Source of the DNA: Gremmenia infestans | Taxonomy: Eukaryota; Ascomycota; Leotiomycetes; Helotiales; Hamatocanthoscyphaceae | Direction: 5' to 3' | Length of the DNA: 64,000 nucleotides | NCBI GenBank assembly: GCA_032629725.1 | Contig: JAFEVB010000019.1 | Coordinates: 62,001-126,000 of the forward strand | In this document: piece by piece, positions 11,205 to 23,759 of the stretch | Layout: each line of letters opens with the position of its first letter | How positions within the stretch are numbered: position 1 is the first letter of the stretch | The notes under the pieces: generated by a model | Databases searched by the model: none | What the model saw: only the letters and a program-made list of their open reading frames with translations | Told to the model about the DNA's origin: nothing | Made by a program: the position numbers and the translations under genes

Positions 11205-12710
11205 TCATATCTGACAAGCTTTTGCGTCATCAATAGCATTTTGCCAATCTGAAAACTTCAGATATATACTAATAATCACAGTGACCAATCCAAGCCCACT
11301 CAATGGTCCCACCCAAAGACCAGCTAGGCCAAGATTCAGCGGCCCAAATGTGAGTAGCAATGATAGGGGAACCGCCCAGCCATAATACACTCCAAAATTG
11401 ATTATCCCACCAATCCTTTGCCTTCCTAATCCTCGGAGTAAACCATTGGCAATTGCAGACATAGTATCAAACAATTCGGCGGCTGCTACAAGTGGAATAG
11501 TTGCTAAGATCAGTTTCCGAACATCACTATCACTAGTGAAGTTGTCTGCGATGACGTGCCGTAGAGAAAGCAGCAGTACAGTGTTGAATACCCCAATACC
11601 AACAAATATAGTATAATAAATGATCCAAAGTTCTCGCGCTGGTGCTACAGCACCACGCCCAATAAGGTTCCCAAAGCGAGTTGATGCGGCAATAGCGACA
11701 GGATAGGGAATATGGTACATAATAATGGTAATCGATATCAAAACTGACTGTGCGGCGAGTGCTGCCGTGCTGATGTAGCTTGACAAAAAGGCGAGGATTT
11801 CAAAGGCGAGCCATTCTGACAATATCATCGACACACCTGGAATGCTAAGCCTCAACATGTCTCCCCAATTCTGGAACGCCCCCTTCAACAAGAGCCCTGG
11901 CCAGCACTCCAGTAAGTCTCGAGCAAATGTATTGACGTACACGAGCAGAATAAGAGGCTGAAGGTTATTAGAAAGCGCAGTGGCTAAGGCTGCCCCCTTC
12001 AAACCAGCATCAAATCGAAAGACGAAGAGCCAATTCCAGAAAATATTCAAGGGTGCACAAAGAATCATAACTACAAGGGAAGCTGTAAAATTCCCCTGAG
12101 CTTGAGTAAACCGCTTGCCTGCTTCAAACAGTCCATAACCTGGAGCTCCGATCAAGTAATATCTCAGATACAAGCTGGCGAGCTCCGCCAGATCTGGCTC
12201 AGGTACCAGCCGCTGCAGGATCCAGGGTGATGAAATCCAAATAGCACCAATGGGTATGGTTGCCACTATCATCAAGGCAGACATACGCTGCAAATGTAGA
12301 CCAACTAGCTCTTTTCTGCCTCCGCCATAGGCCTGCGAGGTAAGAGTATCGAGTGACGTGGCCAATCCTTCGTAGATGCTTATACCGGTAATCTTAGCTA
12401 CCATGATTGCAAGTGAAGCACCTGCTTGCTCTTTGGTGCCTAGCTTGCCAGCGATGTAAATTGTGATCAAATAGTATGAGTATTGTAACATATATGTCAG
12501 AATAAGTGGCAGGGCGTTTTTTGCGAGTAGTTTGGCTTCGACACTCCATATTGTGGTAGGTTCTCCAGCGGTGGACTTAAGGTGTCTAAGCCCTCTTTCT
12601 ATGATGGCATTGTACCCAACTTGGTGATTGTTGCTGGTGGGGCGCTCGAGATCGCTGGAAGGAAATCCGTTCAGCAGAGGCGTCGTCTCGGGTTGTCTTG
12701 GAGCTTCCAT
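11205..12710 (-). CDS. MATE-family multidrug/toxic compound exporter
   Basis: Membrane transporter of 501 aa in one exon. MATE proteins export organic cations or metabolites in exchange for protons or sodium; fungal members sit in the plasma or vacuolar membrane. After a hydrophilic N-terminus of about 70 residues there are about 12 hydrophobic segments in two related halves. Family-like text includes LPLILTYMLQYSYYLITIYI, GLATSLDTLTSQAYGGG, YLIGAPGYGLFEAGKRFTQA and, in the second half, ASTRFGNLIGRG and GLLRGLGRQRIGG. The Q-A-x-G segment (LTSQAYGGG) and the N-G-x-x-R-G-x-G-R segment (NGLLRGLGRQ) are typical of eukaryotic MATEs. Length is normal. It lies between the GH3 and hydroxylase genes, which would suit export of a metabolite made nearby, but this is inference. 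The substrate is unknown. Confidence 0.93.
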   Translation of the reverse strand: MEAPRQPETTPLLNGFPSSDLERPTSNNHQVGYNAIIERGLRHLKSTAGEPTTIWSVEAKLLAKNALPLILTYMLQYSYYLITIYIAGKLGTKEQAGASLAIMVAKITGISIYEGLATSLDTLTSQAYGGGRKELVGLHLQRMSALMIVATIPIGAIWISSPWILQRLVPEPDLAELASLYLRYYLIGAPGYGLFEAGKRFTQAQGNFTASLVVMILCAPLNIFWNWLFVFRFDAGLKGAALATALSNNLQPLILLVYVNTFARDLLECWPGLLLKGAFQNWGDMLRLSIPGVSMILSEWLAFEILAFLSSYISTAALAAQSVLISITIIMYHIPYPVAIAASTRFGNLIGRGAVAPARELWIIYYTIFVGIGVFNTVLLLSLRHVIADNFTSDSDVRKLILATIPLVAAAELFDTMSAIANGLLRGLGRQRIGGIINFGVYYGWAVPLSLLLTFGPLNLGLAGLWVGPLSGLGLVTVIISIYLKFSDWQNAIDDAKACQI

Positions 12711-13957
12711 GCTGATCTTCTTCTTCGCCTCAGTGGCGAGGAGAAAGTCAAGAATCCGTGTAATGCGATAAAAGAGGTAAATCTGTGTCGGTCCGCAGTG
12801 TGGTATTTGCTTCCACTTAGTATAGGTATAATATTCTCAAATGTAATTAAGATATTGGACGTGCAAAGTTTGCACGAGAACCTCGCTTTTCGAACGCTGC
12901 CTACATGTAGAGAGAATACTATTCTGTGCGGAGCAACTAGGATTATGTCATCTTTATGCATCTCTGATGATCTTCCGATAAACAATAATATAAAAATAGT
13001 CTGAGTAACGTCGGGAAAATCTTAAAGTTGAGATGACCTCAATGAATTAGGAATTGTATTCGGGAAATCCATTCCTGGCCGGACTAAAACCTTTTCGATT
13101 TATATTGAAACAGCCCTACATGTGGATCTGCTGAGTATTCTAGTCTTTAGTGATACTTTCTGGGTTTTATAGCAAGTTGCCACTTAGACCAGACTCTTAA
13201 CAAATAGCTTAACATTACAGAAAACCTAGCAGAGTACAAGAGTATGCCAATGCTACTCAGGATAATCGTTTAGAAGGACGTTTCTGTTTTTAAATCAAGT
13301 ACTATCAATTCGCGTTAGCCTAAAACACAAGATATTTAGGCTCCTAGGTACCGTCAATTTCTAATAGTTCTATCGAGGATACAACGTAGCCTAAAATTAC
13401 TCTTGTTAATATGAGTATATAAGTTTTCCGGCGCGTAGTACTACATTGTTCAAGCGGATTATACTCCATGTAGACTGTGGCAATCTAGAGGCTACGCACA
13501 TGTTCAACAATTGAATTGAATTGAGACAGTGGCATATCTGATACACAAAAGGTAGCTATATTGAATGTACAAGATTGCAGTTCGTAGCTAGATAGGTAGA
13601 GTGGCACCAAATATACCAGGAAGTACCAAGTGCAATATGCTGCACAATCTATAAATTTGTCTCATTTACTTTATTGCAATTTCTATACTGTCAGACAAAG
13701 GTTTGTTTTGCCTCGGCGTCTCGATCCGTATAGCTTCGGGTGGACTGCCAACCACTAGTACATCTCCACAAGAATAAAGCTGAATCGTCTCTGCAGCTGA
13801 ACCGAGTTTCACATCAGTGGATAAAGCTTTTTGAGAGGGAGGTATTTAATACATTTCATCTTCATTACACTCGAGTATTGGACAATAACGATCCTTTATT
13901 ATTTCCATTTATCATTGTCGAATTTGTGCCTCCCTCTTGGAACCTCAATCGTATGCC
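12711..13957. promoter_or_regulatory. Divergent upstream region of MATE and hydroxylase genes
   Basis: About 1.25 kb between two divergently transcribed genes. It is AT-rich and contains no convincing coding segment. Short open frames here lack family similarity that I recognise. The promoters of both neighbours must lie here, but I cannot point to specific factor sites. Confidence 0.45.
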
Positions 13958-15251
13958 ATGAGTCCGATCATATTTCCAGCGCCAAGGGAGAATCTTCTGC
14001 CTTTTCTCGCCGACCACCATCTTCCATATCTTGTTCCAGTAGTAGTCTACTGGATACTAGGTAAGTACCTGTGCTGTATCTTTTTGCCTTTGAATTTCAG
14101 ACTTATTCATTCTAGGCATCAGTTTTCATTACATTGAGAAATGGGGCTTCTTGAAACAATACAAACTTCATACCGCAGCTGAGTCTCTGAAGAAAGACCG
14201 CGCTTCAAAAAGAGATGTTATCAAAATGGCACTCTTCCAGCAAGCGACACAGATTACGCTTGGTTATTTAACAGCAGACAATAAGGAAGTCTTCTATCCG
14301 CACATATATCACATCGAAAGACTGGTAGAGAAGATACAGGGGGCGCAGTTATTCCTCACCGGAGTTTTTTGCAACCCGTGCAGTGGGCCATTCAGCGCGC
14401 CCTCAAAAGCCGTGGCAGACTGTTCCTACCTCCACTTTCCGAATACAACCGCTACGAGCTTCAGTTTCCCGTTAGCGCAACAAATCGGCTATAATCTAAG
14501 CACCGCAGAATCTATACACACTCAATGGCAATGGCTGACATCTCATCTTATTTACTGGGTCCTGATTCCAACAACCCAATTCCTCTTTGCTCTCATCCTT
14601 GCAGACACATTCCAATATTTCATGCACCGAGCAATGCACACGAGATGGCTCTACAGTTCGTGAACCTCCCAATTTCGTTGTCCCATGTTTATAATAAGAA
14701 AATAGGAAACGTCCACTATTTGCATCACGACGTCTACGTCCCCTACGCTTACGGAGCATACTATAATCACCCCTTGGAGTCAATACCCATTGATAGCATC
14801 GGGTATCCTCTTGGTCTCTGGCTAGCCGGCATGAATAATCGGCAAGCAGCATTGTTCGGCGCACTGTGGACTTTCAAGAGTGTCATTGATCATTGTGGTT
14901 ATGACTTCCCGTGGAACCCGTGTAATATTATCTGTCCGGATTCCGTAATATTTCATGACTTGCAGTAAGTTGACCAGGAAGAGAAGATTCTTGGGAGTTA
15001 CATGCTAATCGGCCATGTACAGTCATCAATCTTGGGGATTGAAGTACAATTTCTCAGTGTATATGGACGTTTGGGACAGGTGGTTTGGTACGAGGTGGGA
15101 TGCAAGGGATTCAAGGGCAGAGGAGAAGTATAGAAAGGGTCTAGAGGCTGCCGAGAAAGCCGTAGTGAAAGACAGTCTTGCAAAGGGGGAAAAGGCTGTT
15201 TCTACTGCTCTGTCAGATAGTAGGACAAAGACCCTGACGTTCAGACCTTAA
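13958..15251 (+). CDS. Fatty acid hydroxylase superfamily, SUR2-like sphingoid C4-hydroxylase
   Basis: Diiron membrane oxygenase similar to yeast SUR2, which hydroxylates sphinganine at C4 in the ER. Four exons: 13958-14060, 14116-14655, 14706-14964 and 15023-15251, giving 376 aa. Each junction restores family text: YWILG to ISFHYIEK, MHTRWLY to RNVHYLHHD, and HDL to HHQSWG. The histidine clusters are complete: FMHRAMH, HYLHHD, YNHP, DHCGYDFPW and HDLHHQSWG. There are N-terminal and central hydrophobic segments and a charged C-terminal tail rich in Lys and Ala. The second intron uses an unusual donor, GTTCGT. The gene ends about 710 bp from the transposon island. A role on a lipid chain in secondary metabolism, rather than housekeeping sphingolipid synthesis, is possible because of its neighbours but is not shown. 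Confidence 0.88.
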
Positions 15252-15964
15252 GGTAGAGTCTTGAAACTGCGCGTGGGTCATTATTCTGGTCTGCTGCTAT
15301 ACAGTTCCTCGGAGTCGATGTTTGGTAGCCAGAGGGGGGGTGGTATGCAGCCTTGTTATTCTTCATAGAAAGAGCTCCTAGGATGCATAAGAGTAGCCGA
15401 TGTTTTATTACTATCAAAATTACTTGTATTTAGGAATTTAGCAGGATTTTTAATATATCTCAGCTTACAAAGCAATAACCACTTTACAATTCCACCTAGT
15501 TGAGACAGCAATATATATCCGGGTGTACATCGTATCATCTTCGCCATATAAGAAAGGATAGAAATACCTTATAATATAATACCCGAGAGATTTATAATTT
15601 ACCACCTATTTAAATTTGAGAACGAAGAAAAAAGCGTTTCCGCTCTTTGTATATGATTTCTTTTGGAGATTCTAGCAGATCAGCCTCCGGAGCCAGCCTC
15701 CGGAGCAAGATTGACAAGAATCTCGTCTTCAGCTAGCCACTTAATTTCTCATGTAAGCTATTGCAAGTTAGGGCACGCTGCACAAACAACTAGTGTACCA
15801 TTGTGGAATTTCCTTTGCCGATGGCTTGGTGGCTATAAACGGAAGGTTGGTCGAAGATCAAGTAGATCTCGCAATACTACTAGCAATTGCTAACGTCGTA
15901 GGTGTAGGTTCTAATCCATTAGTACATCTAGTTATTTAGGGGCTTAGTATTTTAAAATCCAACC
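15252..15964. other. Intergenic stretch bordering the transposon island
   Basis: About 710 bp after the hydroxylase stop. Base composition becomes AT-rich towards the right, but CA and TG dinucleotides are still common, so this is ordinary sequence rather than RIP-mutated repeat. Small open frames near 15663-15893 show no recognisable family. It ends at the target duplication of element A. Confidence 0.5.
15681..15705 (+). repeat. Twice-repeated 12-mer
   Basis: The 12-mer CAGCCTCCGGAG occurs at 15681-15692 and again at 15694-15705, separated by one base. This is a small direct repeat in otherwise AT-rich sequence. No function is apparent. Confidence 0.6.
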
Positions 15965-16190
15965 TGTTAGTATCACAGGTGTTAATATGTGATCACTTCT
16001 CTACTATATAGTATAGACTTAATTCTAGGTATTCTAGTTAATAATACTTAGCATTTAGGTAGTATTATAGATATAAAAAGGTAATATCTCTTTACTAACT
16101 AAGCTATACTAAATTATATAACTAGAAAGATTAGAATATATAATATAGTTTATAATATAGTTTATAATACAGGTTATTTATATTCTAATA
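15965..16190 (-). repeat. Left LTR of element A (3' LTR in coding sense)
   Basis: 226 bp, beginning TGTTAGTATCACAGGTG and ending TTCTAATA. It aligns base for base with 39321-39546, almost entirely through C/T and G/A differences. The first roughly 35 bp, at the outer edge, still carry CA and TG; the inner part is mutated. Confidence 0.9.
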
Positions 16191-16679
16191 TAGATAGTTT
16201 TCTCTTTTATAACTAGAGCTATTTTTTTTCTAACTATAGTATAGTTTTCTATTATAGTCTATAATCCTTCTTATCTACTATTACTATTATAATATAGATC
16301 TTGCTACCTAAATGCCTATATTACTATTAATATATAATATAACTAAATAAAACTTTACTAATATAGCTAAAAATAAATATAAGTTAATATAGCTAAAGAT
16401 TAAATTAGCTAATAAAAGAATATTAAATAAATAAAGAATTAATAAGAAAACTAATAAAAGATAGATCCTTAGATCGCTTAGAATTATAGGTCTAAGTTGC
16501 TCTAAAAAGCTCTATAGAAAAAACTAAATTTAGTTAGTTTTCTTTTACTATCTTATCTTTCTTTTTTATTTATCTTTCTATTTAAATTATTAGGCTATTT
16601 ATATTAATTAATATTTAAAAAGCTTTATTTAGATTTATCTTTATTATAGTATTAGTAGAATTATCTTTACTATTAATCT

Positions 16680-17640
16680 ATTATATCTTTAATAATTCTT
16701 TATTTTTATAGAATTCTTAAAAAGCTATAATATTAATTATTAGTTACTTCTTTTTTATTATCTCTAGTTTTATAAAGTATTTATATAAAAAGTATAAATC
16801 TATATATATAATTATTAGAATTCTAGTTATCTTAAGTTATTCTAATACTCTCTTTAGTATTAATACTATTATAATATCTATATTTACTCTTTTAACTATA
16901 TTATATATCTTAGATATAAAGCTACTTCTTATAATATATTTACTTTTTATTAAGCTCTAATAGAGAATATTACTATTTATAATAAATTTAGTATCTATAG
17001 ATCCTTCTAATTTGTTTATAAGTATAATAATATATCTAAGTTAAAAGCTAAGATCTTTATTATTAGCTAATAATCTATTAATAAAAATAAATAGCTTAGT
17101 ATCTACTAATTATAAAAAAGTATAGTATATCTTTCTATTTAGATTTTCTATCTACTACTTAATATATCTATTTATTGCCTTTATATTCTCTATATCTAGA
17201 TTATAGTATTATGCTATAATTAATAGATTAAAAGCTGCTTTAGATTAGTAAATTAATATAATATAGGCTTTTTAAGCTTACTATTATAAATAGGCCTGCT
17301 TATAGTTATTAGCTTTAATATTAATTAGCTTAAGCTTCTTTTCTTAATCTTTTTAGTATATATATATATTTTTGCCTTTAAGTATTAATATATATCTATT
17401 AAAAATAAAAAAGAAGAATTTAGTTAGCTTCTTTTTTAACTTTATTCTAAACTTTACTTTTATAAGTTTATTTTTCTCTATTTTTATAAATTAGTTATCT
17501 GCTAGAATTAAAGTATTATCTATTTATATATCTACTATTTTAAATCCCTATCTTGATTTACTTATAAGAAGATATAGATTATAGATTAAAGTTCTTATTA
17601 TTAGCTTATTCTAATAATACTAAAAGTAGATTAAGAACTA
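16680..17640 (-). pseudogene. Element A pol remnant: copia reverse transcriptase end and RNase H
   Basis: Read on the minus strand, this stretch gives broken but recognisable copia text: D-N-T-L-I-L-A-D near 17515, ANNKDLS near 17070, and I-S-S-I-K-S-K-like and I-I-D-I-M-A-like pieces further on. These fit the RNase H domain of fungal Ty1/copia polyproteins after G-to-A and C-to-T change. It is interrupted by many TAA and TAG codons, as RIP makes from CAA, CAG and TGG. Endpoints are approximate. Confidence 0.7.
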
Positions 17641-19234
17641 GTAGGTTTCTATTTTTACTATTCTATATAAAAGCTTAATAACTCTTATAATTATACTTTA
17701 AAAGAACTTATATTAAAGCTGCTTTAGAAGCTTTATAATAATCTTCTAAATAAGCTTTAATATAGATTATATATATATCTATATAATATTATAAAAGTAT
17801 AAATATATCACTTTTCCCTCTTTAGACTTTATTAGTAATAGAGCTAATATAATAATAATTTACTAACTAGTCTACTAGATTATTAGAGACTATATTAAAA
17901 TTATTTTCTTTTTTATATTATTATATACTTAGATAACTAGTCTTAACTTTTCAAATAGGATATCTATTATTTTTCTTTTAACTTTATAAATAATTTATAA
18001 GTTAAATAGATAAAGATTACTATAAATAGCTTTATTATAGATCTTAAATTTAAAGACTTCTTAACTATTTAGTTCTTTAATCTTTATATTATCCGCTATC
18101 TTAAATAGCTTATCTAGTATTATAATCTTGCTTTTTTATTAAAGCTTTAGTAATAGCTTAATATCTACTTTCTTTTTTTATATAATATATACTATTATAA
18201 TCTAATTTTACTATAGTATTATATTAGAAAGTTCTTAGATTATAATTATCTTTACTTATTTTTTAATCCTTTTAGTTATCTATAGCTTCTTTTTTTAGGT
18301 TATATATAAGATCTTAGTTCTAGTAGACTTTTTATATAAATAATATCTTTATTAAATAGTATTTTCTTATCTTAAGTAATAGTATTATTAATTTATAAAG
18401 TATTATTAGTTAGATATAGCTTTATAACTATAGATCTAAATTTTATAAAGCTATATAGCATCTAGACTATATAGGTTTCTTTATTAATTATAATTAATTT
18501 ATATAGCTTATTCTATCTCTTAGCTTTTTTAAATACTTTTATATTTAACTAAAGTAGAAAGTCTAGTATTCTTAATATATCTAGTTATTTTTATATAGCT
18601 AGTATATTAGCTATCTATTATTTTATATAAAGTTATTATACTTTATAGATTACTTTTATAATTGCTTCTACTTTTTTAATAATATTTAAAAATAGTAGCA
18701 AATCCTTTATTATTCTAAGATATACTTTAAATACTAGTAATATAGATATAATACTATCTAGTTCTACTAAATTATTTATAGCTTTTATAGCTATTTATAG
18801 TAATATCTCTTAAAAGACTAAGTTTTATAATTTATTCTTAAGAATCTTATATACTTATTATAAAAATATATAATATTACTTAACTTTTATAATACTATTA
18901 TAAGCTTTTATAAGAATCTTATTAATTTAAATTACTATCACTTTTATATTATATCTAAATTTAGCTAAAGTAAAATTCTTTTTTATATTATAGATTATAA
19001 TATTAAATAGATCTTAATATATATTAATCTATAATATATTAATAGTTACTTTATAATTAAAGTTATATTTATTATAAAGCTTAAATTTAAATCGCTTAGG
19101 TAATTTCTAGTATTTCTAATACTAGTAGTAGCTTTCTATTAGCTTATAAACCACTTTACTATTAGGGTTAAATCTAGCTTAATCTAACACTTTTATTAAT
19201 TATTAGATTAATAGATAACTAAATTATTAATATA

Positions 19235-19438
19235 TATTAGAACTATATACTTTCTAGAATTATTACCTTTAGAAAAATATATAAACTAGATAGAGATATA
19301 GTTAAGAAAATAGATTAAAGAGATTATATTAGCTTAAGAAAAAAAGCTACTATAGAGGTAAAAACGAGGTTTTTATAACCTTATATATATATACTAGTAG
19401 CTATATTATCTAATATTATAAAGATTATATTTCTAATA
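19235..19438 (-). repeat. Left LTR of element B (3' LTR)
   Basis: 204 bp, TATTAGAACTATATAC...TTTCTAATA. It is near-identical to 30658-30861, differing mainly by C/T and G/A. Preceded by target-site copy ATATA. Confidence 0.9.
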
Positions 19439-20479
19439 CTTCTTTATAGCTTTTACTATAGTATCTTTTTCTATTCTTTTTTTTTACTTTTTTTAATAAG
19501 AATAATAACTAACTACTAATCTATTATAACTTTTAGCTATTTTAAGAATCCTTTAAATATAACTTAACTAAAAGGTTTTATAAAACTATCTATAAATATC
19601 TTTAATATTAATAAGTATAAAATCTTTATCTTTTTCTTTTTAACTAGATCTTAGATATAGTAGTAGTATATATTAATATGCTTTAATTATTTATAAAGAT
19701 AGAGATTCTAAACTAGAGCTAGAGCGTCTTAGTTATCTTTATATATATTAACTACTTTACTATTACTTCTAATATACTTTAATATTCTTAAGTCTTTAAA
19801 GATCTATACTATCTACTAACTTTATATAATATATATTATTTAGATAATATACTTTAATTTATAGCTTAACTTAGCTACTAATTTTTACTTTTTTAATATC
19901 TAAAAGAATAGTCTTTTATAAAAGATTCTAACTTTTTTAAAAACGTTTTTCTAATTAGACTTATTACTTACTTAATTAGTATTTGCAAATATTATAAAGT
20001 AGTTTATATTTTCTTTAGAGCTATAATATAGCTTTTACTTAATAGTTAATTAAAAGTATTTTATTAACTTTTTTAATACTATTCTATAGTAGATTACTAG
20101 ATTACTTATATATTATATTAAATATCCTAGAATAAATATTATATTAGGTCTAATAAAGATTATTATATATATTAGACTTCTAATTATCTTCTAATACTAA
20201 GTTATATTTATTTTTTTATTATTTTTATTTACTAGCTAGAAGTTATTATAGCTATTAGCTAATATTAGTTTGCTTTTATATTTTACTATAGTAATTCTAA
20301 AACCTATAAGAACCTTATTAAGATAATACTCTTAATTAAGATAAATAGTTTTATACTTTTAGTTATAACTATTTCTTATATCTAGTATCTTAGAAATCTT
20401 TTTTAAAAACTTAGTATTAAACTAGTATAAAAATATATTAAAGAACTAGTTAATATTATATTACTTTTCTATAATAGTA

Positions 20480-20660
20480 GTAATATTATTAATATAAACT
20501 AAAAGGTATACCTTTTATATATAGTAGATAAAAAGATATAGATTAGCTAAACTTTATTTAAAACTATATATTTAAATAAGATAACTTTATAATAGAAGAT
20601 TCTAATTTTATTCTACTTGTTTAAAACTATAAAAGCTTTATAAAAGCTTTAAGCATTTTC
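20480..20660 (-). pseudogene. Element B reverse-transcriptase remnant
   Basis: On the minus strand the order is L-Y-G-F-K-Q, followed about 120 bp later by V-Y-I-N-N-I-T. These correspond to the LYGLKQ and YVDD motifs of copia reverse transcriptase after RIP (GAC to AAC or AAT changes Asp to Asn). The frame is broken by stops. C1 inserted immediately upstream of this part of the gene. Confidence 0.75.
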
Positions 20661-20787
20661 TAGTTGCTACTTTAATATCTTATAGTAGAGCTATATAGAT
20701 TACTTTTTTAAAATATAATTTTATAAAAGTATTCTTAATATTAAACTAGAAGTATTATAAGTTATATTTTATAACTATAGCTATAAA

Positions 20788-21033
20788 TGTCACGGGACTG
20801 GTCATATGACCCATCACGTGACGTCGGCACATCGGCGTGGCACTAGCCTCTCGCTTAACCAGCCACCCGATTACTAGCTACCTTTTTCTAGCTACTATAC
20901 TAGTTAGCTAAGCGTATATATATTCGCTTCTATTAACTATATTCTAGACTCTTTTTCTTTCCTCTTTAGCTTAGAATTATATTTAATTCGACCTTATACT
21001 AAGCTATGCCCTTAAGGATTTATAATTATAATA
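20788..21033 (+). repeat. 5' LTR of C1, with unmutated head
   Basis: 246 bp, starting TGTCACGGGACTGGTCA. The first roughly 90 bp keep many CA, TG and CG dinucleotides, including CACGTGACGTC. A TATA-like run gcgtatatatattcgc lies in the middle. It ends TTATAATTATAATA. The matching 3' LTR has nearly every CA/TG changed. Confidence 0.92.
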
Positions 21034-23759
21034 TTATTCTAAGCTTTTTAAATAACTAATCTTAATAAGAATTTTAAATTAAACGCACCTAATATAAACT
21101 ACAATCTATATATAGAAAAAAAAACCTATACTCTAAAATAGCACGAAACCAAACTAATTAATCTCTTTAAATAATCAACTTTATAAACCTAATCTAGTTA
21201 GATACTATAGTTAACGAATAAATCCTACTACTATTATACTCTAGTACTACTAGCTTAATAGACCTAGAGGGTAAAGATAACACCTGTCTAGTAATATTTA
21301 GTAAACAAAAAACTAATAACTCTAATATAGCTAGCTTTAGTAAACCTAAAAAAAAGTTAATAAGATTTAAGTTTAAGTTTAAACACTTTATTTTTATTAT
21401 GCTTATATACAGCTTTAGTAGATCTAAATATATTATATATATAGCTTAAAAATTAGAAGCTAATCTTAAAGAAGATAATTTCTATAACTAGGTCTATAAG
21501 ATAATTATTCTTTATTATAACGTCTGCACTTAGCTAATTATAATAGTCTCTATTAATAAAAAACTATAAAAACAAATTTAATAACTTAAAGAGGTTATTA
21601 CTATTTTATAAACAAACTAAGAGATATTAGACTAAAAGAATATTAATATCTAAGACTATATTAACTAAGTTAAACTTTAATAAAAAGCTACTACTAAAGC
21701 TACTTTAGTACTAGTATAAATATCTTAGTTTTATAAGCTGCCTAATCTACCTTTATTCTTAGAATAAAAAGAAGACTTTTTTATCTTTAAAGATTAGATT
21801 ATCTATATCTAAGAAAAGCTTTATAGTAATATAGACTTTTTTCTAAATAATAGCCTAAAGTTAGACTATATAGTAAGCTGTCTTTTTAGCAACGCTACTA
21901 AGTACACCTTTCTATAACTTTAATTTAATACTTTTAATAAATACTAAACTATTAAAAAACTGCTAGCCTACTTATATAAGATCTATAAAGACTCTAACTA
22001 AAAAGATAAAGTATATCTATCTTTTAGGAACCTATATATAAGAAATTATAATAATTTCTATTTTTTCTATACTAATTTCTTCTATCTGTTTTCTAAAGCT
22101 AAGATTAGCTTAGCTAAACTTTTATATAAACTAAATAATAAGCTTTTTTTTAATCTCTAAGCTTAGGTTCTTTTTAAGTTTCTAAAGAAACCTACTTTTA
22201 ATAATTTTATCTACTACTATACTAATATTAATACCTAGCTGCAGGTTATTATAGAAAAACGTAACTATATTAGAAGCTATAGCACTTATATATCTCTTTT
22301 CTTAGTTGCTTCTTAAACCTTTACTAACTAGATAATTATAACTACTACGCCTAGCTTTATTATTACCTCTACTTATATTATATCTACTACTAGTACTAAT
22401 AGGCAATCTTAATATAATAATCTTATAAAGCAGATGCTTTTCTAACTTAGTATTTATTTTAAATACAAAAAACTAAAACATCTAGCTTGCAACTATTTGC
22501 AGAAAAAGCATATTGCTTTTATTAAGAAGTTAAAAAACTTAAGAAATAAAGAACTCTAGATTAAGACTTCTACTTAGAAATATTTAAGATTAATATATAA
22601 AAGTTTAATCTTAGTTAATAGTTAGAAAGGAATACGTTTAAGGTTTTATATATAATAGCAAATAATAGACTTAGAATTAAAACCTTTTTACTAATTAATA
22701 CTAGAGTAATAGAATATATCTTTATTAATAGTATTTTTATAAAGTATACTAAATAGTTTTATAATACTATCTAATAACCCTTTTCTATACTATATAAAGT
22801 ATAAAGTTATAATAGTATATCTATATAATAGATTATTTATTTTATTTATTTAACTTTATAAATTGCTAGCTAGATCTAGTAATAGATCCCTTTTTTTATT
22901 CTAAATCTAAAAAGCTATAACCTTATTCTAGAAAAGAAGTAGCTAGTCTACTTTTGCATACTTCTTAATTATGCTAATAAGTAACTAATATAGATAGATA
23001 AGGCTTTTAATAGCAGTCTTTAGAACCGTATCTTAACTACTTATATAAGTTCTTTATAAAATATAACCTTTTTATTATAATACTAGCAAGACGCTAACTA
23101 TTGCAACTAGCTAATAGAAATTAAAACCTAAAAGCAGAAACGAAAATAAAAATAATTTTAAAAACCTATTATATTAAAATAGATCTTAAAGTAGAATTCT
23201 CTAATCTAAATAACTATCTTTACTAAAAGAGTAACTATTAACCTCTATTATATTAGAGCCTCTACTATAAACCTATATCTAAAGCGTTGAAATTATAAGG
23301 TCTATTAAACTAGCCTTTATAAAATCGATAAGATTCTAAAAGAATAATAAAGTAACTTACTTACTTAAAAAAAAGGTAAAATAGAAAAATAATAGACTAA
23401 GAGAAAGCTTTTTATATAATACTATAACTACTTAGATATATTCTTTAAAGATATATCTAATATACTTTCTACCTATAAGAAATAGAACTATAAGATTAAA
23501 GTAGAGCTAAGTTAGATCTTTAGATATAACTTTCTCTACTAGTAATTAATCTATAAACTTAAGATAACTAGGTAATATATTATTAATAACTTAGATAAAA
23601 GATTTATTAAGGCTAGTTAAGCTCCTTTTACTATACTAATCCTATTTATTAAAAAGCCTAATAGCAGCCTCTAATTCTATATAGACTATTAGCGCCTAAA
23701 TAATATTATATAAAAAAATTATTATCTTTTACTACTTATTAAAAAGACCCTCTAATAGT

